Shown here: positions 1 to 8,928 of the stretch, in pieces
How the letters are laid out: each line of letters opens with the position of its first letter
How positions within the stretch are numbered: the first letter of the stretch is position 1
Assembly (NCBI RefSeq): GCF_963678245.1
Contig: NZ_OY782774.1
Coordinates: 186,001-250,000 of the forward strand
Length of the DNA: 64,000 bases
Source: an uncultured Sunxiuqinia sp.
GTDB lineage: Bacteria; Bacteroidota; Bacteroidia; Bacteroidales; Prolixibacteraceae
Reading direction: 5' to 3'
Notes under the pieces: model-generated
The model's input: the letters and a program-made list of their open reading frames with translations, nothing else
Told to the model about the DNA's origin: nothing
Database searches by the model: none
Made by a program: the position numbers and the translations under genes

Positions 1-1740
1 AACGTGCATACCAACTATAAAAAACGGTATAAATTTTCAGGAAACTTTGATTTCAGGTATAATGTAAACCGTTACAGCGATCCTGACTTACCTGATTTTA
101 GCCGTTCGCCGGGGTTTTCAGTTAAGTGGTCGCATTCGCAGGACAGTAAAGCCAATCCATATCAATCATTTTCGGCCAGCGTAAACCTGTCTACAACAAG
201 TTACGACAAGCAGAACTCATATGATGTACAAAGCTATTTGCAAACCACTAAATCGTCGAGTATTTCATATTCTAAAAAATGGGAAAACTCACCATTTAAT
301 ATGTCAGCCAGTTTCAGGCATTCTCAAAACTCACGAGATACGACTATTTCATTAAGTTTTCCGGAGCTAACCTTTTCCATGGCGAAAATCTATCCGTTTC
401 GACAGAAAGATCGAGTTGGGGCTCCAAAGTGGTACGAGAAAATTGGCTTTAGCTACACCGGTAATATAAAAAACTCCATAACGGCAAAAGAAGATGAATT
501 GCTTAATCAGTCAATTATACGCGATTGGCAAAATGGATGGAAACACTCTATTCCAATCAGCTTGCCGAACTTTAATTTATTCAAATATGTCAATGTAAGT
601 CCCAGTGTTAGTTATTCGGAGCGTTGGTATACAAATTATATTACTCAAAATTATGCCTACGATAATGTCGCTCAGGAAGGAACTGTTTGGGAGGATACCA
701 TCTATCATTTTCGTCGAAATTATAATTATTCATTTAGCCTGAGTTCGCAAACGAATATTTACGGGATGTATTTAATGAAAAACCCCAATTCCCGAATGAA
801 AGCCATCAGACATAAAATGTCGCCTTCGGTTAGTTTTAGTTATACTCCGGATTTTGGTGACCCTAAATACGAATTTTATGACTCGTATATGGATCATGAA
901 GGAAATCAAATTTATTACAATCGTTTTAAAGGTGCAATTTTTGGTTCGGCCGGGAGAGGAGAGAGTGCAGCGATTAACTTCGGACTTACCAACAACCTGG
1001 AAGCTAAAATGACAGCTAAAAACGATACTACATCGGACGAAGAGAAATTTGAAAAAGTAAAGATTATCGATAATCTGGGATTTAGCGGATCGTACAATTT
1101 TATTGCTGATTCATTAAATCTAAGTACCATTAGAATAAATGGGCGGACAACAATTAAAGGTGTAAGCCTGAACTTTGGGGGGACGGTTGACCCATACAAT
1201 ACTGATGAAAAGGGAACCCGAATTAATCAGTTTATGTGGAATGAAGCTTCGGGCTTAGCCAAGTTGGGTCGGTTAACCAATGCAAACCTTTCCTTCGGGA
1301 TGTCTTTTAAATCGAAAAAGAAGGAAGAGGCGAATGCCGAAGAAGGAGACGAAATAGGTGAGCAAATCATGTATCCTGATGGGAGCATCGAATACTACGA
1401 TTTTGATATTCCATGGGACTTTCGGTTTAATTATAGCTTTAGCTATTCAAAAAGAAGTAATTATCATGATGCACAAGTCAACCAGAGTTTAAACTTTAGT
1501 GGCCGGTTAAAATTAACGCGCGAATGGAATATGTCGCTTTCTACAAACTTTGATATTCAAGCCGGTGAATTTTCTTTTACCACCTTCAACATAAATCGTC
1601 GGCTACATTGCTGGAATATGGCCTTTAATTTTGTGCCATTTGGTCAGCGTAAACATTATAGCTTTACAATTAATGCTTCATCAGCCATGCTTAAAGACTT
1701 AAAGATAGACAAGAAACGAAGCTGGTTTGACAATAATTAA
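1..1740 (+). CDS. LptD-like outer-membrane LPS assembly barrel, 3' part
   Basis: Only the C-terminal 579 residues are present. The frame is open from base 1, so the gene begins before the window, and the GTG at base 4 is not a credible start. The protein is made of many short alternating strands rich in aromatic, Ser and Asn residues (SFSYSKR, FNFSGRLKL, MAFNFVPFGQRKHYSF) separated by polar loops, as in a large outer-membrane beta barrel. Its tail (LKDLKIDKKRSWFDNN) and layout fit the Bacteroidota LptD-like proteins annotated as putative LPS assembly protein, which would insert lipopolysaccharide into the outer leaflet. There is a Glu-rich loop near residues 440-455. The family call rests on recognition of the C-terminal barrel; the N-terminal OstA-like part cannot be seen. 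Confidence 0.75.
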   Translation, partial: NVHTNYKKRYKFSGNFDFRYNVNRYSDPDLPDFSRSPGFSVKWSHSQDSKANPYQSFSASVNLSTTSYDKQNSYDVQSYLQTTKSSSISYSKKWENSPFNMSASFRHSQNSRDTTISLSFPELTFSMAKIYPFRQKDRVGAPKWYEKIGFSYTGNIKNSITAKEDELLNQSIIRDWQNGWKHSIPISLPNFNLFKYVNVSPSVSYSERWYTNYITQNYAYDNVAQEGTVWEDTIYHFRRNYNYSFSLSSQTNIYGMYLMKNPNSRMKAIRHKMSPSVSFSYTPDFGDPKYEFYDSYMDHEGNQIYYNRFKGAIFGSAGRGESAAINFGLTNNLEAKMTAKNDTTSDEEKFEKVKIIDNLGFSGSYNFIADSLNLSTIRINGRTTIKGVSLNFGGTVDPYNTDEKGTRINQFMWNEASGLAKLGRLTNANLSFGMSFKSKKKEEANAEEGDEIGEQIMYPDGSIEYYDFDIPWDFRFNYSFSYSKRSNYHDAQVNQSLNFSGRLKLTREWNMSLSTNFDIQAGEFSFTTFNINRRLHCWNMAFNFVPFGQRKHYSFTINASSAMLKDLKIDKKRSWFDNN

Positions 1741-2049
1741 GGCGATAGATGGTCACATTTCTAAGTTGCTTATTCCTAACGATCTTCATTTTTTAGAAAA
1801 ATGATTTTCCAATCTTGTTAGCACAACATGTTTTCTGAAAGGAAGAATCTGTTGATGATAAAATGTGTTTTGAGAGAATCTTTCTAAATGAACTGAAAAA
1901 AGTGGTATAAAAACAGACAAATTATAAACCAACAGAATTCTATGATGTTAACATTAAATGTATATTCCATCGAGTTTTGTGCTCTTTGATATATCAATGT
2001 TTTTTATTTCTTTGCAAGTATTATTCAAAATCAATCTAAATAGTTTAAA
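1741..2049. other. intergenic region upstream of slyD
   Basis: AT-rich stretch of 309 bases between the barrel gene and slyD. No convincing ORF or RNA gene. A weak A/T hairpin (CATTTTT/AAAAATG) lies at 1787-1803, and a possible slyD promoter is near its end (listed separately). Confidence 0.6.
1986..2014 (+). promoter_or_regulatory. possible Bacteroidota-type promoter of slyD
   Basis: TTG at 1986-1988, an 18-base spacer, then TTTCTTTG at 2007-2014, one base away from the TAnnTTTG -7 consensus. It ends 35 bases before the slyD ATG. The spacer is slightly short and one box base differs, so the call is tentative. Confidence 0.35.
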
Positions 2050-2628
2050 ATGGCAATTACTAAAAACAAAATGGTTTCTTTGACTTACGATTTAAGAATC
2101 GAAGGAGCAAATGGAGAATTGATAGAACAGGCAACAGCCGAGAAACCACTAAACTTTGTTTATGGAGCTGGACTTATGTTGCCAAAGTTTGAAGACCTTT
2201 TACAAGGTCTTGAGCAAGGCAAGGACTTCAATATAAATCTTTCGTGTGAAGATGCTTACGGGCAAGCTGATGAAAATGCCGTTGTTGAACTTCCTAAAAA
2301 CCTGTTTTTGGTTGAAGGGAAATTTGATGAGGAAATGATTAAAGTTGGCAATACCGTTCCAATGATGAGTGCTAGCGGTCAACGTATGAATGGCTTGGTG
2401 TTGGAAATTACTGACGAACATGTGAAAATGGATTTTAACCATCCTTTGGCTGGCGAAGACTTATTCTTTTCAGGAAAAGTATTGGAAGTGCGCGATGCCA
2501 CTGATGAGGAAATTGCAGCAACTGTTCAAGGTGGCTGTGGATGCGATAGTGGTGGCTGCGGGTGTGAAGAAGGCGAAAGTTGTGAAACAGAGAAAGCAAA
2601 TGGTGGAGGCTGCGGTTGTGGCTGCTAG
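2050..2628 (+). CDS. slyD: FKBP-type peptidyl-prolyl cis-trans isomerase SlyD with Cys-rich tail
   Basis: A 192-residue cytoplasmic prolyl isomerase and chaperone of the SlyD group. The FKBP core is split by an insert-in-flap chaperone domain, roughly residues 70-130; N-terminal signature KNKMVSLTYDLRIEGANGEL and the SlyD-like pattern of YGAGLMLPKFEDLLQGLEQG and NHPLAGEDLFFSGKVLEV. After the fold comes a 32-residue tail (161-192) with eight Cys in CGC and CGCGC clusters and no His. This is a probable metal-binding (Ni, Zn or Cu) tail, the counterpart of the His-rich tail of E. coli SlyD. The start is the ATG at 2050, which follows an A-rich stretch. A strong terminator directly follows, so it is probably monocistronic. 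Confidence 0.9.
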   Translation: MAITKNKMVSLTYDLRIEGANGELIEQATAEKPLNFVYGAGLMLPKFEDLLQGLEQGKDFNINLSCEDAYGQADENAVVELPKNLFLVEGKFDEEMIKVGNTVPMMSASGQRMNGLVLEITDEHVKMDFNHPLAGEDLFFSGKVLEVRDATDEEIAATVQGGCGCDSGGCGCEEGESCETEKANGGGCGCGC

Positions 2629-2645
2629 TTCATCAAAACGTATTC

Positions 2646-2686
2646 AAAATATTGCTTCTGAGCAATCGGGAGCAATATTTTTTTTA
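2646..2686 (+). terminator. rho-independent terminator of slyD
   Basis: Perfect 11-bp stem AAAATATTGCT (2646-2656) with AGCAATATTTT (2671-2681), followed by a run of T to 2685. It lies between the slyD stop and the aroC start, so aroC must have its own start of transcription or depend on read-through. Confidence 0.85.
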
Positions 2687-2696
2687 ATCTAAAATA

Positions 2697-3770
2697 ATGA
2701 ATAGCTTCGGACAATTATTCAGATTAACCTCTTTTGGAGAATCTCATGGTGTAGGAATTGGTGGTATTATTGATGGCTGCCCGGCAGGTGTCGAAATCGA
2801 TTTGGATTTTATTCAAAATGAGCTCGATCGTCGGAAACCCGGACAATCGAAAATTACGACCCAACGAAAAGAGTCGGATCAGGTTGAGTTTTTATCGGGT
2901 ATTTTTGAGGGGAAAACGCAGGGAACACCCATCGGTTTTCTGATTAGAAATAAAGATCAACACTCGAACGACTACAATAGCCTGAAAGACATTTTTCGTC
3001 CTTCACATGCCGATTATACTTATCTGAAGAAGTATGGGAGTCGCGATCATCGAGGAGGGGGACGTTCCTCTGCACGTGAAACAATCGCAAGGGTTGCAGC
3101 AGGAGCTATTGCGAAATTGATGCTGAAGCAATTTGGTGTCGATATTAATGCATTCGTAAAGCGAGTGGGCGAAGTTGAACTGTCAAAAAGCTACAAAGAT
3201 CTTGATTTAGAGTTGATTGACAGTAATATTGTTCGCTGTCCGGATGCCGAAACTGCTGATAAAATGATTGCTCGTATTGAAACAGCCGGTAAAAATCATG
3301 ATACCGTTGGTGGAGTAATTCAGGGAGTAATTCAGGGAGTTTCTGTTGGTTTAGGCGAACCGGTTTTTAATAAGCTGCATGCCGATTTAGGTCATGCCAT
3401 GTTGGGAATCAATGCGGTCAAAGGATTTGAATACGGATCAGGTTTCGATGGCACAAAGCTTAGTGGCTCCGAGCATAACGATGTTTTTATAAAGTCGGAG
3501 AGTGGTATTCGCACAAAAACCAATAATTCCGGAGGAATTCAAGGAGGGATTTCGAATGGCGAAGACATCTATTTTAATGTGGCTTTTAAGCCAATTGCAA
3601 CCTTGTTGAAGGAGCAACATACGGTTGATAAAGACGAAAAAGAAGTAACGATCAATCCAAAAGGTCGTCACGATCCCTGTGTACTACCACGTGCTGTACC
3701 TATTGTTGAAGCAATGGCAGCCTTGGTTATTGCTGATCATTATTTGTTGAACAAAGTAAATCAAAGTTAA
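2697..3770 (+). CDS. aroC: chorismate synthase
   Basis: A 357-residue enzyme for the last shikimate step, 5-enolpyruvylshikimate-3-phosphate to chorismate, using reduced FMN. Diagnostic stretches are visible: [18 protein letters not shown] near the N-terminus, [20 protein letters not shown] near residue 100 and [17 protein letters not shown] right after it, plus the C-terminal [18 protein letters not shown]. Length is normal for the family. It starts 11 bases after the T-run of the slyD terminator and ends one base before the DUF134 start, so these two are probably cotranscribed. No other shikimate gene is nearby. Confidence 0.97.
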   Translation: MNSFGQLFRLTSFGESHGVGIGGIIDGCPAGVEIDLDFIQNELDRRKPGQSKITTQRKESDQVEFLSGIFEGKTQGTPIGFLIRNKDQHSNDYNSLKDIFRPSHADYTYLKKYGSRDHRGGGRSSARETIARVAAGAIAKLMLKQFGVDINAFVKRVGEVELSKSYKDLDLELIDSNIVRCPDAETADKMIARIETAGKNHDTVGGVIQGVIQGVSVGLGEPVFNKLHADLGHAMLGINAVKGFEYGSGFDGTKLSGSEHNDVFIKSESGIRTKTNNSGGIQGGISNGEDIYFNVAFKPIATLLKEQHTVDKDEKEVTINPKGRHDPCVLPRAVPIVEAMAALVIADHYLLNKVNQS

Positions 3771-3771
3771 G

Positions 3772-4185
3772 ATGCCTCGTAAAAAAAGACAACGGCGCTT
3801 ATTAGCCCCGCCCTCCGTTAAAGGATTTTCTGTGTTTGGACCAAAAAACAGAGCTCAGCAGGTTGTGCTGTTTTTTGAAGAGTATGAGGCAATAAAATTG
3901 CTGGATTACGATAATCTTACCCAGGAAGAAGCTGCAGTTTGTATGGAGGTTTCTCGTCCTACGCTGACTCGGATTTATGAGTCGGCCCGAAATAAAGTAG
4001 CACAAGCAATGGTTGAAGGGAAAGACTTGATCATTCGCGGAGGTAATTTTCAATTCGATGAGAATTGGTACTGTTGCAATTCCTGCAAAGCCAAATTCAA
4101 CATGGCTAAAACCGGAGAAGATTGCCCGGTTTGTAATTCAACGGAAATTGAGTCCTTGAATGATTTTTATAAGAAAAGCAACTAA
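3772..4185 (+). CDS. DUF134 family putative DNA-binding protein
   Basis: A 137-residue basic protein. Residues 1-100 match the DUF134 pattern: a basic N-terminus (MPRKKRQRRL), then EEYEAIKLLDYDNLTQEEAA and a sigma-70 region 4-like helix-turn-helix (VSRPTLTRIYESARNKVAQA). The C-terminal part has two CxxC pairs (CNSC and CPVC) that look like a zinc ribbon. Some relatives sit next to NifX/NifB or Mrp-type genes, but no such partner is seen here. It follows aroC after one base, and its stop codon overlaps the stop of the opposite-strand symporter gene by 4 bases. The target genes are unknown. Confidence 0.8.
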   Translation: MPRKKRQRRLLAPPSVKGFSVFGPKNRAQQVVLFFEEYEAIKLLDYDNLTQEEAAVCMEVSRPTLTRIYESARNKVAQAMVEGKDLIIRGGNFQFDENWYCCNSCKAKFNMAKTGEDCPVCNSTEIESLNDFYKKSN

Positions 4186-5621
4186 ACCTGCAGTTCTTCT
4201 CCTTCACTTTTTGCAATAATAACTGCTCCACAGCTATCACTCCACACATTGGTAGCTGTTCTAAACATGTCTAAAATTCGGTCAACCGCAAGGATTAACC
4301 CAATGCCCTCCAACGGAAGTCCAACGGCTGATAAAATAACGGTTATCATTACTAACCCGGCCATGGGAATTGCGGCTGCTCCAATCGATGCTAATAATGC
4401 TGTTGCAACAATTATGGCTTGTTGAATGATGCTTAAATCGTGTCCGTAAGCCTGGGCAATAAAAATAGCTGCAACACATTCATAAAGCGCAGTCCCATCC
4501 ATATTGATGGTTGCTCCCAGTGGCAGCGTAAAACTGCTTATTTTGTTTGACACTCCTGATTTTGACTCAACCGCGTCCATTGTTAATGGTAGCGTTGCTC
4601 CTGATGATGAAGTAGAAAAAGCGGTAAGAAGGGGAGTGGTCATATTTTGAAAATGTTTCCGCGGATTAGCCTTCCCAAGAAGCCTCATCAACAGTGGAAG
4701 AGTGACCAAGAAATGCACGGTTAGTGCTAAAACAACAGTGCCCATGTAAATTCCCATGCGCGACATCAAACCGGCTAAGTCATCTTGGTCTGCAATTACC
4801 TTGGCAACAATACCAAATATCCCAAGTGGTGTGAATTTGATGATAAACATGGTGATTTTCATCATGACTTCGAAAATAGCATTGAATGCCTTTTTTAGAA
4901 GTTCACGATTAACAGTATCTACTTTGGTAATGAAAAAGCCAAACAACACGGCAAAGAAAATAATGGAAAGCATATCACTTTCGTTGAATGCCTGAAAGAT
5001 ATTTTGAGGAATAATTTCGATCAAAATATCCCGAAATGATCTTTGCTTTTCAACCAGGCCTTCAACTGTTTCCTGAAAATTTAAATCGGCTCCAACTCCA
5101 GGCTTAAACAGATTGACAAAAAATAAGCCTGTTACAATGGCCAAAATAGACGTCATTACATAATATCCCATTGTTTTTAAGCCCAGTCGGCCTAAGTTTT
5201 TACCGGTGCCAATATTTGTAATTCCCGAGATTAGTGAGCTTAAAATTAGTGGAATAATCAACATTTTTAAAGCACGAAGAAACAGCTCCCCCATCCAGCT
5301 AATAGCATTAATTTGAGGGTTGTTGTAACTCGCTTTTCTAATTGTAGATTGATATTTATCGTATTCGGCAGAAGTCAGCAATTGCTTCATTGCTACCTGA
5401 AAGTCTTGCATTGTATGATATTCTACACCTCGCAATTCCTCAACTTTTTCAATACCAGCCATATTTAAATGCGTTTTTTGCAATTGACTAATCGCTTCTT
5501 GATCAACGATATATTTCGTCGGGAAAATTATTCCGTAACCAATTGATAGTAATAAGGCGATCAGGATTTGCCAGTGGAGCTGTAGCTTAAATATTTGCAT
5601 GTGTTTTGAATTGAGATTCAT
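4182..5621 (-). CDS. dicarboxylate/amino acid:cation symporter (DAACS family)
   Basis: A 479-residue inner-membrane secondary transporter of the glutamate/aspartate/C4-dicarboxylate (SDF) family, coupling uptake to Na+ or H+. Motifs in order: TM1 near residues 14-32, a long polar loop (about 35-110) before TM2, then the SSSGATLPLT hairpin, the TINMDGTALYE substrate/cation motif, and a C-terminal ILDMFRTATNVWSDSCGAVI segment containing the conserved NVxxD-type site. The long first loop (about 75 residues) is larger than in E. coli DctA/GltP and is typical of several Bacteroidota members. An internal ATG at 5600 (MQIFKLQLHW) is an equally possible start. Substrate cannot be told from sequence: succinate, fumarate, malate or acidic amino acids. 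Confidence 0.92.
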   Translation of the reverse strand: MNLNSKHMQIFKLQLHWQILIALLLSIGYGIIFPTKYIVDQEAISQLQKTHLNMAGIEKVEELRGVEYHTMQDFQVAMKQLLTSAEYDKYQSTIRKASYNNPQINAISWMGELFLRALKMLIIPLILSSLISGITNIGTGKNLGRLGLKTMGYYVMTSILAIVTGLFFVNLFKPGVGADLNFQETVEGLVEKQRSFRDILIEIIPQNIFQAFNESDMLSIIFFAVLFGFFITKVDTVNRELLKKAFNAIFEVMMKITMFIIKFTPLGIFGIVAKVIADQDDLAGLMSRMGIYMGTVVLALTVHFLVTLPLLMRLLGKANPRKHFQNMTTPLLTAFSTSSSGATLPLTMDAVESKSGVSNKISSFTLPLGATINMDGTALYECVAAIFIAQAYGHDLSIIQQAIIVATALLASIGAAAIPMAGLVMITVILSAVGLPLEGIGLILAVDRILDMFRTATNVWSDSCGAVIIAKSEGEELQV

Positions 5622-5736
5622 ACAAATCTAACTTTTTAAACTATGCTCTCCAACATGATCAAATGATTGAATTTTTTCTACTTTAGCAGCACAGTACAGG
5701 ACAATATAAAAAGTATAATTTAAATATCAATTCAAC

Positions 5737-7518
5737 ATGAAAAATCGTTTAATCGGACGTTTACCCAAAGTAGGAATCCGTCCAGTAATAGATGGCCGGG
5801 AACGTGGAGTTCGTGAATCACTTGAAGTTCAAACCATGAATTTGGCGAAAGCTGCCGCTCAACTAATTGAAGCAAACTTGCGCTTTCCTTCTGGTGAAAA
5901 GGTGGAATGTATTATTGCAGACACAACCATTGGAGGTGTAGCAGATGCTGCTAATTGCGCTGATAAATTTAATCGTGAAGGAGTTGGCGTTTCGCTAACT
6001 GTAACACCATGTTGGTGCTACGGAACAGAGGTAATGGACAGTGACCCGCTTCTTCCAAAAGCAGTTTGGGGATTCAATGGAACTGAGCGTCCCGGAGCTG
6101 TTTATTTGGCTGCAGCTCTAGCCGGATATACTCAGAAAGGCTTGCCGGCCTTTGGTATTTATGGTCGCGATGTGCAAGATGCGGGAGACACTGCCATCCC
6201 CGATGACGTTAGTGAGAAAATATTGCGTTTTACTAAAGCGGCTTTAGCTTCAGCACAAATAAAAGGAAAATCTTACTTGTCGCTTGGTTATACTTCGATG
6301 GGGATTGCTGGTTCAATGGTTGATGCAGATTTCTTTCAGGAATATTTGGGTATGCGTACCGAGTTTGTTGACATGACCGAGATTAAACGTCGGATTGATC
6401 AGGAGATTTTCGATCCTGCAGAATATGAAACAGCCTTGGCTTGGGTAAAAGAAAACTGTCAGGAAGGTGATGACCACAACGCAAAAGATAAGCAGAGCGA
6501 CCGGAAAAGAAAAGATTGGGAATGGGAAATTGTAGTTAAAATGACCCTGATCTGTCGCGATCTAATGATTGGCAATCCGAAGTTGGCGGAGCTTGGATTT
6601 GGAGAGGAAGCGAAAGGACATAACGCGATTGCCGGTGGTTTCCAAGGCCAACGTCAATGGACAGACTACTATCCAAATGCTGACTTCACTGAAGCGATGT
6701 TGAATTCTTCATTCGACTGGAATGGTATACGCGAAGCTTATGTTTTCGCCACCGAAAACGATAGCTTAAATGCAGTGCCCATGTTGTTTGGTCACTTGTT
6801 AACCAATACCGCTCAAATATTTTCAGACGTTCGCACATTTTGGAGTCCTGAAGCCGTAAAACGAGTAACTGGAAAAGAGCTGACAGGATTAGCTCGAAAC
6901 GGTATTATTCACTTAATTAATTCAGGGTCGACAACTTTAGATGCCACAGCACAGCAAAAAGATGCCGAAGGAAATCCGGTTATGAAACCTTATTGGGATA
7001 TTTCGGATGAGGAAGCCCTGGCATGTTTAGATAAAACAAAATGGAGTCCTGCTAATTTAGGTTATTTTAGAGGCGGCGGTTATTCATCTCAATTTAAAAC
7101 TGAAGGGAAAATGCCGGTAACCATGTCACGTGTAAACCTGGTGAAAGGACAAGGACCTGTCTTACAAATCGCCGAAGGATGGACTGTTGAGTTGCCCGAT
7201 GATATTCATCAAATATTGGATGAGCGCACCGATCCAACCTGGCCAACAACTTGGTTTGTGCCACGCTTGAACGATGAAGACGCTTTTAAAGATGTATACA
7301 GTGTTATGGCCAATTGGGGAGCCAACCATGGTGCAATTTCGTATGGGCACATTGGTGCCGACCTAATTACCTTAGCATCGATCCTCCGCATTCCGGTTTC
7401 AATGCACAATGTGGAAGATAAAGATATTTTCCGCCCAAGTGCTTGGGCTTCATTTGGAGCAAATAAAGAAGGTTCGGATTACCGAGCATGTAAAAACTAC
7501 GGGCCTCTTTATGGTTAG
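5737..7518 (+). CDS. fucI: L-fucose isomerase
   Basis: A 593-residue cytoplasmic ketol isomerase converting L-fucose to L-fuculose (also able to act on D-arabinose in known members), Mn2+-dependent. It opens with the classical FucI start [20 protein letters not shown] and has full family length (E. coli FucI is 591). Metal/catalytic positions are present: Glu in FATENDS, Asp in FSDVRTFW and His in SYGHIGAD, the counterparts of E. coli Glu337, Asp361 and His528. It is first in a same-strand fucose cluster with a DUF6786 protein, fucP and a FucR-like regulator. No fuculokinase (fucK) or aldolase (fucA) is in the window, so those steps must be encoded elsewhere. Confidence 0.97.
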   Translation: MKNRLIGRLPKVGIRPVIDGRERGVRESLEVQTMNLAKAAAQLIEANLRFPSGEKVECIIADTTIGGVADAANCADKFNREGVGVSLTVTPCWCYGTEVMDSDPLLPKAVWGFNGTERPGAVYLAAALAGYTQKGLPAFGIYGRDVQDAGDTAIPDDVSEKILRFTKAALASAQIKGKSYLSLGYTSMGIAGSMVDADFFQEYLGMRTEFVDMTEIKRRIDQEIFDPAEYETALAWVKENCQEGDDHNAKDKQSDRKRKDWEWEIVVKMTLICRDLMIGNPKLAELGFGEEAKGHNAIAGGFQGQRQWTDYYPNADFTEAMLNSSFDWNGIREAYVFATENDSLNAVPMLFGHLLTNTAQIFSDVRTFWSPEAVKRVTGKELTGLARNGIIHLINSGSTTLDATAQQKDAEGNPVMKPYWDISDEEALACLDKTKWSPANLGYFRGGGYSSQFKTEGKMPVTMSRVNLVKGQGPVLQIAEGWTVELPDDIHQILDERTDPTWPTTWFVPRLNDEDAFKDVYSVMANWGANHGAISYGHIGADLITLASILRIPVSMHNVEDKDIFRPSAWASFGANKEGSDYRACKNYGPLYG

Positions 7519-7561
7519 TCGTTTATTTTAATTTATTTTGAAATTAATATCATGAAATAAG

Positions 7562-7609
7562 CATCAGTAAATTTTATTATATGATACAAGTATGATTAAT
7601 TTACTGATG
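7562..7609. promoter_or_regulatory. 12-bp inverted repeat between fucI and the DUF6786 gene
   Basis: CATCAGTAAATT (7562-7573) pairs perfectly with AATTTACTGATG (7598-7609). The 24-base loop contains a smaller dyad, ATAC-AA-GTAT (7584-7593). No T-run follows, so it is not a classical terminator. It could be an mRNA processing/stabilising hairpin or an operator for the FucR-like regulator encoded downstream. The structure is certain; the role is inferred. Confidence 0.5.
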
Positions 7610-7649
7610 TGAGTTTCATCTGTCGACGTTTTTTATCATAGTTGTGCAG

Positions 7650-8882
7650 ATGAAGATTATTCATGTTCGACTTTTAATTTCAATAATCATAGGATTGCTG
7701 GTGGTTTACCTGATTACTACCGGTTTTGAAAAAGAAAAAACGATGAGCTTAAAAAAAGGTCAGTATGGCTGCGATTTGGAGAAACTACAAAAGTACTATT
7801 CCACTATTGAACTAGTTGCCGGAGAATCTCGGGTGGTGGTTGTTCCTGAATTGCAGGGACGGGTGATGACTAGCACAACCTCAGGATCAACAGGATTTTC
7901 GTTTGGTTGGATCAACCACGAATTACTTGGAGCCGATCAACTGTCTTCTCAGTTTAACCCTTTTGGTGGCGAAGAGCGGTTTTGGATTGGTCCGGAGGGA
8001 GGACAGTTCTCTTTCTATTTTGATCAGGGGAAAGCCATGGCAATGGAAAACTGGCGGGTTCCTTCTGCTATCGATACCATGCCTTGGGATGTGATTGAAG
8101 CCAATCAGGAAACTGCTACATTCCGACAATCATTTCAGCTTGCGAATTATTCTGGCAGTAAATTTTCAATGGAAATCACCCGCCGGGTGAGCATTATTGA
8201 TCCGATTGAATTGGACGAATTTTTGCCCATTAAATTGGATGAGTCAGTTAAAGTTGTTGCTTACGAATCATTAAACCAGCTGAAAAATACAAACGATTTT
8301 AGCTGGAATAAAGAAACGGGCATGCCATCAATCTGGATGCTTTCTATGTATCAGCCATCACCAGATGTAACTATTGTCCTGCCCTATAAAAGAGAATGCG
8401 AAGGCCCCGTAGTTACTGATGATTATTTTGGTGAAGTGCCAAAGGATAGGTTGAAATTTGATGATGGAATTATCTATTTCAAAGTCGATGGGAAGTACCG
8501 GAGTAAGATTGGTGTTTCTCCCGAGCGGGCGCTGCAAACTTTAGGAAGTTACGATGCGCAAAACAAATGCCTAACCATTTTAATTTGTTCGCTGGATTCT
8601 ACTTCAACTGACTATGTCAATTCATCGTGGGAAGAACACCAGAAAGATCCGTTTAATGGTGATGCCATTAATGCCTACAACGACGGGGAATTAGTAGATG
8701 GTGGTCAGCTTGGCCCGTTTTACGAGTTGGAATCTTCGTCGTCAGCTGCTGCTTTAAATGCAGGTGAAGTTAAAATTCATTTTCAACGAACATTCCATTT
8801 CGAAGGAGAAGAGCAAGTATTAAATTCCATTGCTGAAAAACTACTGGGTGTTTCAATTGCTGAAATAAAAAATGCTCTTTAA
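7650..8882 (+). CDS. DUF6786 family protein of the fucose locus
   Basis: A 410-residue protein resembling the Bacteroidota DUF6786 family. An N-terminal hydrophobic stretch (residues 6-23, VRLLISIIIGLLVVYLIT) without a lipobox Cys suggests a membrane anchor or uncleaved signal, placing the body in the periplasm. The rest is rich in beta strands, with aromatic clusters such as GFSFGWINHELLG, ERFWIGPEGGQFSFYF and the C-terminal FQRTFHFEGEE, which recalls galactose-mutarotase-like folds (inference). I chose the ATG at 7650 over the GTG at 7644. Its place between fucI and fucP suggests a role in handling fucose or a related sugar, perhaps binding or anomer conversion. No catalytic residue can be assigned. 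Confidence 0.65.
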   Translation: MKIIHVRLLISIIIGLLVVYLITTGFEKEKTMSLKKGQYGCDLEKLQKYYSTIELVAGESRVVVVPELQGRVMTSTTSGSTGFSFGWINHELLGADQLSSQFNPFGGEERFWIGPEGGQFSFYFDQGKAMAMENWRVPSAIDTMPWDVIEANQETATFRQSFQLANYSGSKFSMEITRRVSIIDPIELDEFLPIKLDESVKVVAYESLNQLKNTNDFSWNKETGMPSIWMLSMYQPSPDVTIVLPYKRECEGPVVTDDYFGEVPKDRLKFDDGIIYFKVDGKYRSKIGVSPERALQTLGSYDAQNKCLTILICSLDSTSTDYVNSSWEEHQKDPFNGDAINAYNDGELVDGGQLGPFYELESSSSAAALNAGEVKIHFQRTFHFEGEEQVLNSIAEKLLGVSIAEIKNAL

Positions 8883-8928
8883 ATTACAAACCGATACGAA
8901 CTAAACGAATAACTAAAAAAGAAAAACT

